Assembly: GCF_038446525.1 (NCBI RefSeq)
Contig: NZ_CP151792.1
Span: forward strand, 1,612,001 to 1,676,000
DNA: 64,000 nt
Direction of reading: 5' to 3'
From: Methanolobus sp. ZRKC5
GTDB taxonomy: Archaea > Halobacteriota > Methanosarcinia > Methanosarcinales > Methanosarcinaceae
Position 1 is the first letter of the stretch; every line of letters begins with the position of its first letter. Below the pieces are notes generated by a model. The model saw only the letters and a program-made list of their open reading frames with translations, made no database searches and had not been told where the DNA came from. Shown here piece by piece: positions 27,640 to 36,021 of the stretch. Made by a program: the position numbers and the translations under genes.

Positions 27640-28293
27640 ATGACCACGCAATCTCGATCACCTGATAACAGTAAAAATTTTAACCAGATTTTCAAACTAC
27701 TGCAGAATGAATATCCCAATGCTGAGCCTATGCTTCATTTCAAGAATCCACTGGAACTGATGGTTGCAACAATTCTTTCCGCTCAGTGTACAGACAAACA
27801 GGTCAATAAGGTCACACAAGTATTGTTCAAAAAGTACCTCAAAGTTGAGGATTTTGCCAATGCAAGTCTGGATGAACTCGGAAAGGATATCTACACAACA
27901 GGTTTCTATCACCAGAAAGCAAAACACATTATCGGAAGTGCACAGATTATCATCACAGAATTCGATGGAAAAGTTCCGGATACTATGGAAGATCTGCTTA
28001 AACTACCAGGTGTTGGAAGAAAAACAGCCAACATAGTTCTGGCAAGAGGATTCGGCATTATCGAAGGCATTGCAGTGGACACGCATGTGACTCGCCTATC
28101 GCAGAAACTCGGTTTCACTCAATACAGCGACCCTAAAAAAATAGAAATCGACCTCATGGCACTTGCTCAGAAAAAGGACCTTGAGAACCTTTCCATGACA
28201 TTGATACTTCACGGCAGAAATGTGTGTATCGCAAGAAGACCGAAGTGCGGGGAATGTGTTATGAATGAGTTGTGTCCATCAAGTGAAGTTTGA
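27640..28293 (+). CDS. nth: Endonuclease III (DNA glycosylase/AP lyase)
   Basis: Base-excision repair enzyme removing oxidised pyrimidines and cleaving at abasic sites. It is 217 residues long. The helix-hairpin-helix LPGVGRKTANIVL holds the catalytic Lys, and GIAVDTHVTRLSQ holds the catalytic Asp. The C-terminal [4Fe-4S] loop has the spacing Cys-x6-Cys-x2-Cys-x5-Cys (CIARRPKCGECVMNELC). Full length and apparently intact. Single gene, with no clear ribosome-binding site. Confidence 0.93.
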   Translation: MTTQSRSPDNSKNFNQIFKLLQNEYPNAEPMLHFKNPLELMVATILSAQCTDKQVNKVTQVLFKKYLKVEDFANASLDELGKDIYTTGFYHQKAKHIIGSAQIIITEFDGKVPDTMEDLLKLPGVGRKTANIVLARGFGIIEGIAVDTHVTRLSQKLGFTQYSDPKKIEIDLMALAQKKDLENLSMTLILHGRNVCIARRPKCGECVMNELCPSSEV

Positions 28294-28310
28294 TATTAAG
28301 CTAGCAATTA

Positions 28311-29783
28311 TCATATTAATAATAGGAAGAGAGAAACGGGAATTGTAAGATAATTGCCAGGCTCAAAGTTATTTTTGGAAAGCATTATACCCTTTGAAAA
28401 TGAGGATAAGGCTTTATAATCACTTTTTTGAAGTTTATTTTGATATTTTAATTCAACAGACAATAATTCATTGTCTTTTGACTTTAATACATAATCAACT
28501 TCTTTTCCACCTTTGCCTCTCCAGTAGAAAAGATGTTCTTCGGGAGAAAAAATATCACTTGGAAATGTATTGTACATGAACCTTACAAAATGGCTTTGGA
28601 CAACAGATTCAACTAGTTTGCTTTTATTTTCCGGACTAGAGAGATATTCAAGACTGGATTCAAAGTAATTCACTGAAGCAGAAGTCCATGATCTTAGAGA
28701 ATGAAAAATAAACGGATCTTGCGGATATATCTTTTTTTCTTTTCTAAAACTTGGAACCTTCTTGTTAAGGTCAAGAGCATATAATATATTTAATACGAAT
28801 GAACTTTCAAGACTTTGCACATATTTTGATATCGTATTATGCGAGGAAATATCAGTCTCATTAACTAAGCTCTGCCAGCTAACATTTGTAGTGAGCTTTT
28901 TAAATAAAGAACTTAGAATTTGCTTCACAGCAATTTCCGGAATTTGCCATCTTGCAAGATCACCCATAAGAGAGCGCACATATAATTCATAGGTACTATT
29001 GTTGATAGTTCCATTAGAAAAAAACTCATTTACCGGTCTTGGAATACCTCCGGTCATGAGATACTGATCAAATAGAGTGTTTATATCATCCTGATAAAGT
29101 TGCAAAATATTGAGAATAGGATCGATCTCTCCCTCAAATAATCCATGAATTATTTCCTGCCTTTTAGAATTATGGAAAAGACCATGTTCTTCAAATAGAG
29201 CCTTTATTTCAGGGCTTACACTTTCAGCAAATTCGGCAAATTTCATTGGTAAAAGAATTTTGTCAATGGTCTCATTAGCTTCACCTCTTCTTCCTGGAAG
29301 CCTTTCAATGCTCTTTTTTATGTCTATGGAGTGAGAGCCTGTTAGCATAATAGAAGTATTTTTTAAAACAGCTGTATCTATCAGGTGTTTCAAACCTTTT
29401 TCCCAGTTTTTCACAGAGGAAATTTCATCAAGGAAGAGATATTTCCGATCAAGGTCAAAAGCTGATGACCAGTCCATATATTGATGAATTACATCAAATA
29501 ATTCTTTTTCATTGGATACCAGATCACAACTGTAATAAAAAATACTTTTTGGATCATTCTCTGTCAGTAAATCCTGTATCAATGTCTTGCATAATGTTGT
29601 TTTGCCTACCTGTCTTGGACCACGGAGAGTATAGACTTTATCACGGTCAAATTTAAGATAATATTTCAGGCGTGGTTTCCACTGGATATCAGATGCATCT
29701 AATTGCTTTATTTTTTCATCATTAAATATTTCAGACGCATTTTTCCACCAGGGATTCTGCCGGGATACCTCCAAAAAGTCCAT
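28311..29783 (-). CDS. AAA ATPase with DUF4143-type C-terminal domain
   Basis: A 490-residue archaeal/bacterial ATPase of the AAA_14 + DUF4143 type. Walker A is LRGPRQVGKTTL near residue 54. Walker B is RKYLFLDEISSVKNWEKG near residue 115. The sensor LTGSHSIDI follows. The C-terminal part reads SFVLNILYALDLNKK and YYWRGKGGKEVDYVLK, the nuclease-like fold end of DUF4143. Function is unknown; these genes are scattered and often horizontally moved. It converges on nth. A TATA box near 29805-29815 suggests a nearly leaderless message. Confidence 0.85.
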   Translation of the reverse strand: MDFLEVSRQNPWWKNASEIFNDEKIKQLDASDIQWKPRLKYYLKFDRDKVYTLRGPRQVGKTTLCKTLIQDLLTENDPKSIFYYSCDLVSNEKELFDVIHQYMDWSSAFDLDRKYLFLDEISSVKNWEKGLKHLIDTAVLKNTSIMLTGSHSIDIKKSIERLPGRRGEANETIDKILLPMKFAEFAESVSPEIKALFEEHGLFHNSKRQEIIHGLFEGEIDPILNILQLYQDDINTLFDQYLMTGGIPRPVNEFFSNGTINNSTYELYVRSLMGDLARWQIPEIAVKQILSSLFKKLTTNVSWQSLVNETDISSHNTISKYVQSLESSFVLNILYALDLNKKVPSFRKEKKIYPQDPFIFHSLRSWTSASVNYFESSLEYLSSPENKSKLVESVVQSHFVRFMYNTFPSDIFSPEEHLFYWRGKGGKEVDYVLKSKDNELLSVELKYQNKLQKSDYKALSSFSKGIMLSKNNFEPGNYLTIPVSLFLLLI

Positions 29784-29837
29784 ATATATAAATATATGTT
29801 TTTACTATATAAGCATACTTAATTACATATAAATAAC

Positions 29838-29910
29838 TGGTCAAACGTTTGACTAGCTATTTATATACACATGGTCACGAGCTTGACTAGCACTTTATAT
29901 CCAAACAAGT
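29838..29910. promoter_or_regulatory. Two tandem operator-promoter units GTCA-N6-TGAC / TATA
   Basis: Two palindromes with the form GTCA-N6-TGAC lie at 29840-29853 (a perfect 14-base palindrome) and 29874-29887, 34 bases apart. Each is followed by TAGC and, a few bases on, by a plus-strand TTTATAT box, so a roughly 30-bp unit is tandemly repeated. The layout suggests a repressor or activator controlling plus-strand promoters. However, the first plus-strand frame behind the second box (ATG 29924) stops after six codons, so the original target gene seems lost. They could alternatively regulate the divergent ATPase. Confidence 0.5.
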
Positions 29911-29951
29911 AAAGTTAAAATTTATGATGGGAATTTTACGATAAATATAAA

Positions 29952-30329
29952 TCAATTTGTATCCATACCATCGATGAAAGTATCAACAAAATCCTTTATT
30001 CTTGTCAATATTCTAGCACCTATCTTTTTGCGCTTCAGAACAGATGGTTGTGCACCTTCTATTAATTCCAATATCTCATCTAATATTGGTTCTTGTTCAG
30101 CGTAGAGGTAGTTTTCTATGAGTTTTTGGGTTCGCTCTTCTGATAGAACTTCATCTTTTACCAGTTGCTCAAAAGCTTTTTCCTGTTCATTATTCCAGAA
30201 TTGCTCAAATTCCTCTGAAACACTATCACTAGTGTGGATATCAGGGAGATTTTCTTGTATGAATTTCTCTATCAATTCTTTTTTGCTTCTAAGAGTTGAT
30301 TTAGAATTTAGTACTCTGGATATTTCCTT
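29952..30329 (-). pseudogene. Remnant of type I restriction enzyme HsdR, C-terminal end only
   Basis: An open frame of 125 residues with no start codon of its own and a stop (TAA 30332-30330) directly upstream. The sequence resembles the extreme C-terminal helical region of HsdR subunits: RSKKELIEKFIQENLP, then a segment ending PSVLKRKKIGARILTRIKDFVDTF. Nothing of the helicase or nuclease domains is left, nor any hsdM or hsdS in the window. A TTG at 30275 could start a 107-residue peptide, but decay of a larger gene is more likely. Confidence 0.6.
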
Positions 30330-30415
30330 TTAAAATATTTGCAACTATAGATCTGAAGCTGTGAGTTTCTGGAGCTAATTAGATATCCTCTTGAAATAAG
30401 CACCAACAATCGATA

Positions 30416-30479
30416 ATATTTATATCCTACTCTCCCATAGACTACAATGTCATTTTTTTAGGAGTGAATATTAGGGGGT
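30416..30479 (+). promoter_or_regulatory. Promoter and ribosome-binding site of the acetate permease gene
   Basis: AATATTTATATCC at about 30416-30428 is a good box A, followed by TTAGGGGGT directly ahead of the ATG at 30480. A GGAG at 30461 may be a second ribosome-binding element. The leader would be about 30 bases. Confidence 0.5.
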
Positions 30480-31058
30480 ATGAGTATAGAGGAAACTATA
30501 ATAAAGGATAAAACGGCAAATCCGGCACCTTTGGGATTAATGGGTTTTGGGATGACCACGGTGCTGCTTAATTTACATAATGCAGGATACTTTGGACTTG
30601 GCTCGATGATCCTGGCCATGGGACTATTTTATGGAGGGTTTGCTCAAATAATCGCAGGAATTTTAGAATGGAAAAAGGGTAATACTTTTGGCACAACAGC
30701 ATTCACTTCATACGGTGCATTCTGGCTCACTTTAATGTTTATAGTGATGGCACCAAAATTAGGATGGGCCGAAGCTCCCAGCTCAATAGAAATGGCAGCA
30801 TATCTATTTATGTGGGGATTGTTCACCTTCGGGATGTTCATAGGGACCTTTAAAGCCAACAGGGCCTTGCAAGTAGTTTTCGGAACATTGACGCTGCTAT
30901 TCATATTGCTGGCTATATCTGACTTTACAGGAAGTGCATCATTAAAACAGTTCGCTGGCTATGAAGGGATATTCTGCGGTTTCAGTGCTATCTATCTGGC
31001 ACTGGCTGAAGTAATAAATGAAAAGTTCGGTAAAACTATCTTGCCAATAGGTGCATGA
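30480..31058 (+). CDS. Acetate uptake transporter family protein (GPR1/FUN34/YaaH, SatP-like)
   Basis: Small membrane protein of 192 residues with six predicted helices. The family signature [14 protein letters not shown] lies at residues 15-28, and the second signature [24 protein letters not shown] follows. Members carry acetate, succinate or protons across the cytoplasmic membrane, and in methanogens they have been linked with acetate uptake. It has its own promoter. A 9-bp hairpin (31125-31147) stands 66 bases behind the stop. Confidence 0.9.
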   Translation: MSIEETIIKDKTANPAPLGLMGFGMTTVLLNLHNAGYFGLGSMILAMGLFYGGFAQIIAGILEWKKGNTFGTTAFTSYGAFWLTLMFIVMAPKLGWAEAPSSIEMAAYLFMWGLFTFGMFIGTFKANRALQVVFGTLTLLFILLAISDFTGSASLKQFAGYEGIFCGFSAIYLALAEVINEKFGKTILPIGA

Positions 31059-31219
31059 GAAGTTGTTTGCATCTACTTTATTTAAAAGTAGTTTCTGTAA
31101 TTGAATAGCTGGTATTACCACGAATATTCTGATTATTGATCAGAATAATAATGCCAGCCAAAGTTTTTGTACCCTTCTACTGAGTTCCTGAAATATGGAT
31201 GGATAAGAAGGGTGGATGA

Positions 31220-31360
31220 ATGTGCAAGAATATAATAGCATTCTGCCCGGTAACAACCGGCTCAACAATCAGTGAAGGATTAGAATAATTAGAAACAGAG
31301 TCACTGGAAGAAACACGCATAGCAACTTCACTAAACAGCTCAGAAATCATTTTTCCATAG
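31220..31360 (+). other. Short frame with in-frame TAA, possible decayed gene
   Basis: An ATG with GGTGG six bases upstream opens a frame MCKNIIAFCPVTTGSTISEG that hits TAA (31286-31288) after 22 codons. The same frame then stays open for 23 more codons to TAG at 31358. It overlaps the end of the convergent AlkD-like gene. Either a tiny peptide or a fragment; I cannot name it. Confidence 0.2.
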
Positions 31361-32054
31361 CCTTCTTCCTCAGATCCTCAGGGAATTTCTCTATGGCATA
31401 TCTCAGCGCAGTACGTGGCATAACCTTCTTATTCCGCATAACGTAGTCAAAGATTTCCTGCTGATTCTGTTTGCTGGCTTCTTTAAGCATCCACCCATAT
31501 CCTTTCTGGACAAGATCATCCCCATCCATTAACAACAGGTCAGCTATCTCAAAAATATCATCCAGAAACTCACCTCTGCGTGCAGGTATTATGAGTGTGA
31601 CAGCAGCAGCACGCCTGTACCAGCGATTATCCGAACCTGTCCATGTCTTAAGAGAATCAATAAACTGAGGATACATTTCAACAAATGCTCCTATGGTGTG
31701 ATTACAAAGAGTATCACATTTCGCCCAGTTGTTTACATAATCCCAGACCCATCTCTCAAAAATAGCAAAATCCTTAGGTTCATATTGCTTTTTCAAATAG
31801 TATGACCATTCGAATGCAATAAAAGCTTCCTCGTTGTAATCTGAACTTAGGAGTTCCTCACAAAGTGTAAATATCTCCGGCTTGCTTTTGTCGGATATGA
31901 TCTTGAAATAATCCTTTGCTATTTTTCGGACTCCTGCGGATTTCACACCGTAGGACTTCATTTCCTCTTTGAAAAAACGGGCGGAACTGATCTTTGTTTT
32001 TTCATCGGCGTTTTGTTCCAGGTCTTTTCTAATTTGGGAGATGATGGGGTTCAT
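31347..32054 (-). CDS. AlkD-like DNA alkylation repair protein (HEAT-like fold)
   Basis: A 235-residue all-helical protein of the AlkD/AlkC-related DNA glycosylase family, which excises alkylated bases. Conserved segments include the motif NWAKCDTLCNHTIGAF, followed by DNRWYRRAAAVTLIIPARRG and QKGYGWMLKEAS. MPRTALRYAIEKFP closes the repeat stack. The Trp/Asp/Arg set used by AlkD appears kept (Trp in NWAKCD, Asp in the same motif, Arg in YRRAAAV), suggesting activity. Stand-alone gene between two transporters. Confidence 0.85.
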   Translation of the reverse strand: MNPIISQIRKDLEQNADEKTKISSARFFKEEMKSYGVKSAGVRKIAKDYFKIISDKSKPEIFTLCEELLSSDYNEEAFIAFEWSYYLKKQYEPKDFAIFERWVWDYVNNWAKCDTLCNHTIGAFVEMYPQFIDSLKTWTGSDNRWYRRAAAVTLIIPARRGEFLDDIFEIADLLLMDGDDLVQKGYGWMLKEASKQNQQEIFDYVMRNKKVMPRTALRYAIEKFPEDLRKKAMEK

Positions 32055-32330
32055 ATGATTTTATTGGGAGGATTGAGAGATAATTATGATGGATGAAAGA
32101 TTCCGGAACATAGTCATCCTTAGGCCTCTTAAAGAACACAAACTTCCCAAAAAAGTCCTTCTTGACCTTTATTTCTTTAATTTCATGTTCGAAAAATGAA
32201 TAAAATGAGCTTTCTCATAACTTCTCATAACATTTATAACTTTTTTTCATTATCAATTTGTTTTATATATCTAAGCACTGTTCTACGCATTCATTAGAAC
32301 AATTCTTGACTCGGGTCAGCTGGCTTCTAT

Positions 32331-33992
32331 ATGAAAACGGAAAACAAAGTTACACAATATTTCAGAGAATCGTTTACGAGCGACTTAAAGGCTGGATTTA
32401 TCACGGCCATTGTGGCGCTGCCGCTGGCTATTGCTTTTGCCATTGCTTCAGGTGTAGAGCCTCAGATGGGGCTGTACACAGCTATCATTGCGGGTATGTT
32501 AGTATCAGCAACAGGGGGATCGAAATACTCTATTTCCGGACCCACCGGGGCAATGACTGTCATCATTCTTTCAACACTGCACGGCTTCGGGCTTGAAGGA
32601 CTACTTCTTGCAGGCTTCTTTGCCGGTGCATTTCAGATACTGTTCGGGGTCCTGAAACTTGGTAAGGTTGTTAAATACATCCCCCTCCCCGTCATATCAG
32701 GATTCACGAGCGGTATCGGTGCTATCATTCTTATCGGCCAGATACCAAATGCTCTTGGAATGATAATTCCTGCAAAGGAACACGTATGGGAAACGCTATA
32801 CACCATCATCTCCAATCTGAGTCTTCTTGACACAACTGCCATAACGGTATGTTTTGCCACCATTCTGCTTCTGTTATATCTGCCGGGAATGCTGGCAAGA
32901 ATCAGATACATCAACAGCCTTCCAGCTTCCATTATCGCACTAATACTATCGGTAATGCTGGTCTTTTTCTACAAGATAGACATCCCCATCGTTGGCAGCA
33001 TCCCTGCCGGGCTTCCACAGATACAGATGTTAAACTTCAACCTTGGACTACTCATGGCAATCTTGCCAGCTGCCCTTACAATCGCACTTCTGGGAACTAT
33101 TGAATCACTACTCTGTGCCGTGGTCTGTGATGGTATGACCAACACAAAACACAACAGCAACAAGGAACTCATTGGTCATGGAATTGCGAACATGATTCTG
33201 CCCTTCTTCTCAGGAATTCCCTGTACAGCAGCCATTGCAAGAAGTGCCGTGAACATCAGGGAAGGTGCAAAGACGCAGATGTCAGGTATCTTCCATGCCA
33301 TTATACTGCTGATCATATTACTCTTCCTGGGTCCGATTGCTGCTTTCATCCCCAAAGCATACCTCGCAGGTGTGCTCATTCTCGTCTCCGTGAGGATGAT
33401 CAATCTAACAGAACTCAAAACCACAATGCATATCAGCAAGATGGACAGCGCTGTCCTGCTTGTCACTTTCCTGCTCACAGTGCTCACTGACCTTGTGTTT
33501 GCCGTACAAATGGGTATGTTCCTTTCAATTATCCTGCTCTTCATCAGACTGACAAATGTAATAGACATTCATACAATTGAGAACTACGATAAGACAAAAG
33601 GCATCAACGCCACCATTTTTGCCGACTCCTACCTTGAAAAGAACGTCTCGGTCTACACCATCAACGGCCCCTTCTTCTTTGGAGCCATGAACGTTTTCGA
33701 GGGCAAACTAAACGAACACATAACCATTAGCAAACCTCACATAATTATGCGTATGCGTTATGTTCCCTTCATAGACACAACAGGCATCGAACGACTTAAG
33801 AGTTTCATCAAATCAAGCAAAAAACTCCACCAGAAGGTCTACCTAACTTCAATACAGCCCGAAGTCATGAAGAGAATGAAAAGCGACAGAGAGCTAACAG
33901 AGCTCATGGAAAAGCAGCATGTGCACGTTTGTGATAGCACCCAGGAAGCACTGGCTTATTTGAAGCAAGAGAATGAGAGTGGAAAAAAATGA
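32331..33992 (+). CDS. SulP-family anion permease with STAS domain
   Basis: A 553-residue membrane transporter with about eleven to twelve helices (residues 20-410) followed by a cytoplasmic STAS domain (about 430-545). Signature stretches are GLYTAIIAGMLVSATGGSKY and ISGPTGAMTVII in the first half. SulP proteins move sulfate, bicarbonate or other anions; substrate cannot be fixed here. The STAS segment contains RMRYVPFIDTTGIERLKSF, the usual anti-sigma-antagonist fold motif. A 194-bp MITE has landed 34 bases behind the stop. Confidence 0.9.
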   Translation: MKTENKVTQYFRESFTSDLKAGFITAIVALPLAIAFAIASGVEPQMGLYTAIIAGMLVSATGGSKYSISGPTGAMTVIILSTLHGFGLEGLLLAGFFAGAFQILFGVLKLGKVVKYIPLPVISGFTSGIGAIILIGQIPNALGMIIPAKEHVWETLYTIISNLSLLDTTAITVCFATILLLLYLPGMLARIRYINSLPASIIALILSVMLVFFYKIDIPIVGSIPAGLPQIQMLNFNLGLLMAILPAALTIALLGTIESLLCAVVCDGMTNTKHNSNKELIGHGIANMILPFFSGIPCTAAIARSAVNIREGAKTQMSGIFHAIILLIILLFLGPIAAFIPKAYLAGVLILVSVRMINLTELKTTMHISKMDSAVLLVTFLLTVLTDLVFAVQMGMFLSIILLFIRLTNVIDIHTIENYDKTKGINATIFADSYLEKNVSVYTINGPFFFGAMNVFEGKLNEHITISKPHIIMRMRYVPFIDTTGIERLKSFIKSSKKLHQKVYLTSIQPEVMKRMKSDRELTELMEKQHVHVCDSTQEALAYLKQENESGKK

Positions 33993-34026
33993 TTATTAGA
34001 GAAAAAGGTTCAATACTAAATTATTA

Positions 34027-34220
34027 GTAACTATTCAGCCTGATAAAAACACTATCAATAGCAATCTTGACAAAAAGTTGAGACCTACATTTTATTAGGA
34101 TCATTAATTTTGATTGTTGTCATTGATTGCTTTTTTGATTCTTAGGTTGTTAGTGAGCAAACATCTCCGTTTTGATTAAATCAGTATCAATAGGCTAATT
34201 GTGGTAGGCTGAATAGTTAC
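34027..34220 (+). repeat. MITE copy 2 (194 bp, IS66-type ends)
   Basis: Same 194-bp element as at 1465, with 15-bp terminal inverted repeats at 34027-34041 and 34206-34220. The 8-bp target duplication AATTATTA is at 34019-34026 and 34221-34228. It differs by a single base from copy 3 at 61550, so both moved recently. No open frame inside. Confidence 0.95.
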
Positions 34221-34263
34221 AATTATTAATTTGCATCATGTGAGTTGAAATAATACTCACATT

Positions 34264-34428
34264 TTATAAAATATTCGGATTATTGAAAAGGTAGGCCCAC
34301 AGACCACCAATTGCCAGAGTTTCGACCAATGGCAGACTAGAGTGAAGGGAATTCGTCATCGCATAGATGAAAAAACTTACCAGAACACCAATAGCAAGAG
34401 TACAGAGAACAAGATCTTCCATTTCCAT
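34264..34428 (-). CDS. Small membrane protein, 54 residues
   Basis: Short gene with a good ribosome-binding site (GAGGTG) about seven bases before the ATG. It encodes MEMEDLVLCTLAIGVLVSFF and continues with a second hydrophobic stretch LVETLAIGGLWAYLF, so two membrane helices separated by a short polar loop are likely. The last residues are NNPNIL. No homologue is recognised. Frame, start context and amphipathic layout support a real gene. Confidence 0.6.
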   Translation of the reverse strand: MEMEDLVLCTLAIGVLVSFFIYAMTNSLHSSLPLVETLAIGGLWAYLFNNPNIL

Positions 34429-34519
34429 TTTTACACCTCATTAATTTATGAGAGTTAGAGATAATTATGATTTTATTACTGTTTTTAAGAAGGGACAGTA
34501 AGATGGTAAAACCCATTAA

Positions 34520-34665
34520 CCATATTTATATTTTTTGGAGAACACATTCCGAATTATCATATTTAAATATTGTGGAAAGAATCAGTCACAAGATACTAAA
34601 ATATAAATAGAAATGCTATTGAATGTGTTTTTGTGTTGACTACAAAAACACTTAATTATTTTTTT
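34520..34665 (+). ncRNA. Candidate small RNA with TATA box and hairpin terminator
   Basis: A box-A-like CATATTTATATTTTTT at about 34520-34535 is followed, with no open frame between, by a perfect 10-bp hairpin (GTGTTTTTGT at 34625-34634, complement at 34642-34651) and then TTAATTATTTTTTT. This is the arrangement of a short transcript of about 100 bases. A similar TATA-like sequence recurs near 34755. No known RNA family is recognised. Confidence 0.3.
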
Positions 34666-35281
34666 CATCCGTATCAAAATGTATAGTCGTGAACTTTGAC
34701 TTTATTCTTGGCTTAAAAGAAGCGTGTCATAAAAGCAAACTTCACAAATAGTATTTATATTTTTCGGGAACCTTTTCAAATTACAGGAACCAAGAGGAAC
34801 TGTAAGTAGATTAAATTAAGCTGAATAAAATAGAAAAATAATTCAAGAAGATAACATACTTGCCCAATATATCTTACACTGCCAGATTCCTTAAAAGCCT
34901 TATTTTAAAGTTCAACCATCATCCCATAACCATGCTCATCCGTAGGCCTTTTGAAAAAGCCGAATTTTTCGTAAAAGTTCTCTCTTCCTTTTGCTGACAT
35001 CAGGGTAATGTACGAATATTCCTGAACGTTCTCTTTCAACCCAAGTTTGACAGTTTCGTATCTTTTCGAAAGAGAATCTCTTCTATTTCAGCCCATATTT
35101 TTAGTTTTTTTGTCCAGAAAACCTATTTGACAGTTTTAATAAATTCACTTAAAATATCATGAAATTCCCCATTTACGCTCCAAAAACAGAGTATTTATCG
35201 CATCAAAATTTGAGTAAATGTACTTTTTTGATTTTCTCTGCCATGAATCCACAGTAACTGTCAAATTCGAAATGGATTTTT

Positions 35282-36021
35282 GGCTTTGGTAATTAAACAT
35301 CGTTATATAATATGATGGCCTCTTTTTATATATGAATTGTCCAAAGTGTAAGAGTTCCAGTCATAAGAAGAACGGTAGGATTGATGGTCGACAACGCTAC
35401 AAATGCCATGATTGTGGATACAACTATTCAGTAGATATAAAATCCACCGCTAGCCCCGTATCTGTTAAGCGACAGGCTTTACAACTCTATCTGGAGGGGT
35501 TGGGATTTCGTTCAATTGGACGTTTTTTGGGCGTTAGTCATGTTTCTGTTCAAAAATGGATTCGAAAATTTGGTAGTGAATTAGAGGATCTAAAAAGTGA
35601 AAATGAGATTTCTGTTGTGGAATTGGACGAGATGCATACTTATATTGGGAATAAAAAAACTACTGCTGGATATGGATTGCTGTTGATAGATATGGGAAGA
35701 AATTCATCGATTGCTCTTTTGGCAGCAGAGGAACAAAAACAGGACAAAAACTCTGGAAAAAGTTAAAGACAAAAGAGGTTGGGGAAGTAATGACGGATTA
35801 TTGGAGGGCATATGCCAAGTTAGTCCCCAGAAACATCCATACTCGATCAAAAGCAGAAACATATACTGTTGAAGGATACAACAGCATATTTAGGCATTTC
35901 CTGGCAAGACTAAGGAGAAAGTCAAAGTGTTATACTAAAAGTCTTGAAATGCTAAAAATCTCCGTTTTGCTCTTGATGAAATATAGGAATAAAGAACTAG
36001 CTATGTTTAATTAACAATGCC
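35282..36021 (+). mobile_element. IS1-family insertion sequence (740 bp)
   Basis: Imperfect 19-bp terminal inverted repeats: GGCTTTGGTAATTAAACAT on the left (35282-35300) and, in complement, GGCATTGTTAATTAAACAT on the right (36003-36021), 17 of 19 matching. An 8-bp target duplication GGATTTTT is at 35274-35281 and 36022-36029. It carries one transposase read through a -1 frameshift and lies in the 3' part of an IS1634-family transposase. Confidence 0.93.
35332..36014 (+). CDS. IS1-family transposase, made by -1 frameshift
   Basis: Two frames together make an IS1-type DDE transposase of about 227 residues. The first frame (35332-35766 if unshifted) has a zinc finger CPKCKSSSHKKNG...CHDCGYNYS, a helix-turn-helix (FRSIGRFLGVSHVSVQKW) and VELDEMHTYIGNKK. 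At the run of seven A then C (35653-35660) a -1 slip continues as NYCWIWIAVDRYGKKFID, through MTDYWRAYAKLVP to the C-terminus at 36014. This matches the IS1 InsA-InsB' arrangement with its A6C slippery site. Without slippage a 144-residue protein with DNA-binding region is made, a likely repressor. Both halves look intact. Confidence 0.88.

Noticed and set aside
31125-31147. 9-bp hairpin behind the acetate permease as terminator
   Set aside because: Stem is perfect but no T-run follows and it lies 66 bases past the stop, so it was not listed as a terminator.
33993-34230. Possible CRISPR-like repeat because the same sequence recurs
   Set aside because: The recurring 194-bp units are dispersed singly, have inverted ends and target duplications, and are MITEs; no spacer array exists.
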